Shown: piece after piece, positions 62,301 through 64,000 of the stretch
Layout: every line of letters starts with the position of its first letter
Position numbering within the stretch: the first letter of the stretch is position 1
Assembly (NCBI RefSeq): GCF_000003605.2
Contig: NW_003125395.1
Span: forward strand, 201,715-265,714
Direction: 5' to 3'
DNA length: 64,000 bases
Source of the DNA: Saccoglossus kowalevskii
Lineage: Eukaryota; Hemichordata; Enteropneusta; Harrimaniidae
Notes under the pieces: model-generated
Database searches by the model: none
The model's input: only the letters and a program-made list of their open reading frames with translations
Told to the model about the DNA's origin: nothing
Translations under genes and position numbers: made by a program

Positions 62301-64000
62301 TTCAACCCGGTTTGCTTTCCATGCCTAGAAAGTGAACGCGAAAGACACAGACACATTTCAGAAAACGAGCGAAAATGTTAATATTGTATTGAGAACAATA
62401 TTTTATGAGTCAAAGATGGTTATCAATTTATGCGTATCCAATCGGAAAAAAAACTGTTACACAGTGTATATAATGAAAATAAACATAGACGCAAATAACC
62501 GCTGACATCTCGTTGAGTCCGAGAGAATCACGAGACTTGTTTCAGACTGATTATAATGTTTCCATTTCTTACTATTTTCCCGTTATCAAATTGCTGGTAT
62601 ATTTAACTACGGTATTTGAATCTGTGGACGCAACAATGTCGGGGGGGGGGGGTTGAAACAGCATATTAGGCAAAAATCCTGGCAAAAAACAACAATCAAA
62701 AGCCATTTGCATCTACGGTATATTTCCAATTCGGGGTAAATGCATATCACTTATACAATCTAGACTAAATAAACTATCCACATACATTTACCATTCCATT
62801 AAACTGTATGTAAATAAATTAAGTATATTCTTCGGGCCCGGGGACTTTTGTGTAACTACACGTCTGTTGTATAACAGCACGAGACGTGCTAGTGTTTTGT
62901 CTGTTGCTAGGGTGGATTTTACGACGAAAACAAGTGAAGATTTATTGGTATCGTGGAAAATGCTCTGATAATCATTCACGTTACCTGCATGATTGGAGCC
63001 CGATATTCATAAAATTCAATGTTGAAGTTCAATTCACATAAGTAGAGTATTTCTCGTGAGAATATTGCTTGAAAAACAACATACACGATAATTCTAGGCC
63101 TTCCGCGCGAGTTAATATCAATGGGTGAAACTGAATTCAGTGACCGTAATTACGAACTGAAGAGAACGATGCTCTTACTACTAATTAGCAGACCAACTAT
63201 ACGGTACATTCAATGGAGGCTCAATTTCTATTGATGTTGGCGTTGACATCCATAATCTGTTTTCAGCAATTTCCAGTCGCAGCGGAATACGTCAATGAAT
63301 GAGTGGGGTTATTTGTTTAATAAGCGCATATTTGCGGCGCGTACCACTCGTTGGGAATAAATTGGCTTTAATTGATCAACGTCCGGAAAATGTATAAGTC
63401 ATGTCCCCAGTGACATTAATGTATTGGGAATGTAACGATATATTGGTCAAATTTTGAAGGGACTAATAAACTCGAGAGTTTCATGGTGAACGGTAAAATT
63501 GAAACATTTCGCGACTAAACGACTGATTTGATGCTTTCATCGAGGTGAGAGTCAGACCTATCGCCTTGACTGTTTTGATATCACTGACGTACACTTCATT
63601 TTGTGTAGTTTATATCTACGCAATTAGCAACACACCGCTATCAAAATCACTGATACTGATAAATAAAAACACCCTCAGGTCGGGAAAAGAGGCAAAATAA
63701 TCTGCAACTGATTGTTTTTTGGCGAATTAGATTGTCCTCACGGACACATATATAATTCATATTCTATTTAGGACACCTAATCGATCAATCAAGTTGACGT
63801 TCCACCGTTATTTCGAGTACAAGGGGGCGCATCACTGATTGCTGTTCAGGGATGGGTTGATTGGATGACTAGATAAGTAATTGGCTCATTTGGCGACTGA
63901 ATAGTTGCAATTGATATTCCATTTATTAGAGTAAAATGTGTGCTGTTACCATAACTAATGATCTGGCATTTATTTGTAACTACTCCCAGTGGACCGAAAC
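53370..64000. other. Non-coding DNA to the window end, one promoter-like patch
   Basis: No gene is recognised in these 10.6 kb. At about 56241-56275 TATATAAAAGG is followed by AAAGATGGCCGCC, a TATA-like box before a YY1-type ATG context, but the frame from that ATG closes after a dozen codons. A minus-strand frame over the same GC-richer patch (56182-56406) has fairly balanced composition. A frame at 57887-58087 is also protein-like but unknown. Twelve G lie at 62641-62652. The remainder is AT-rich and featureless. Confidence 0.4.

Overview
This window looks like AT-rich nuclear DNA from an invertebrate animal. It has no operons, ribosome-binding sites, tRNA or rRNA genes. The recognisable coding material is all decayed transposable-element sequence, and the rest is AT-rich non-coding DNA with TA microsatellites and two assembly gaps (N at 1230-1423 and 36289-36548). 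The mix of an Academ-like DNA transposon, CR1/Jockey-type and L1-like LINE relics, a piggyBac-like relic and TTAA-flanked MITEs fits a marine invertebrate such as a mollusc, another lophotrochozoan, a hemichordate or a cephalochordate. The sequence alone does not settle the species.

Layout. 1-1229 is mostly featureless, apart from a short GC-rich promoter-like patch near 1.1 kb cut off by a gap. 1440-1735 is a degenerate minisatellite. 1738-7387 is the main feature: a 5.65-kb DNA transposon with terminal inverted repeats of about 240 bp, a possible 3-bp target duplication (AAT) and one long minus-strand protein gene. That gene has an N-terminal Cys/His zinc cluster, a transposase-like core, an XPG/FEN1-like nuclease region and a C-terminal CXC cysteine cluster. 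It is broken by several frameshifts and stops, so the copy is dead. The domain set and 3-bp duplication point to the Academ superfamily (AcademX type).

From 7.4 to 64 kb there is no convincing host gene. What stands out is: a CR1-like LINE relic (15.36-15.99 kb, minus); two inverted copies of a 124-bp TTAA-flanked MITE (23.94 and 32.77 kb); a piggyBac-like N-terminal relic (28.2-28.6 kb, plus); an unidentified coding-like stretch (34.33-34.67 kb, minus); a two-copy dispersed repeat (35.3 and 36.0 kb); a 154-bp TTAA-flanked MITE with good inverted repeats (36.90-37.05 kb); a Jockey/CR1-group LINE 3' fragment (39.37-40.4 kb, minus); an odd C/G-rich minisatellite (41.34-41.77 kb); a short tandem repeat (47.05-47.19 kb); and an L1-like ORF2 C-terminal relic (49.38-49.60 kb, minus).

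The window therefore reads as a gene desert or a very large intron serving as a transposon graveyard. Its most informative object is the dead Academ-like element, with its iterated subterminal repeats. The TTAA-flanked non-autonomous elements share a terminal signature (TTAA followed by AG-N-G) and were probably mobilised by one enzyme that is not encoded here.
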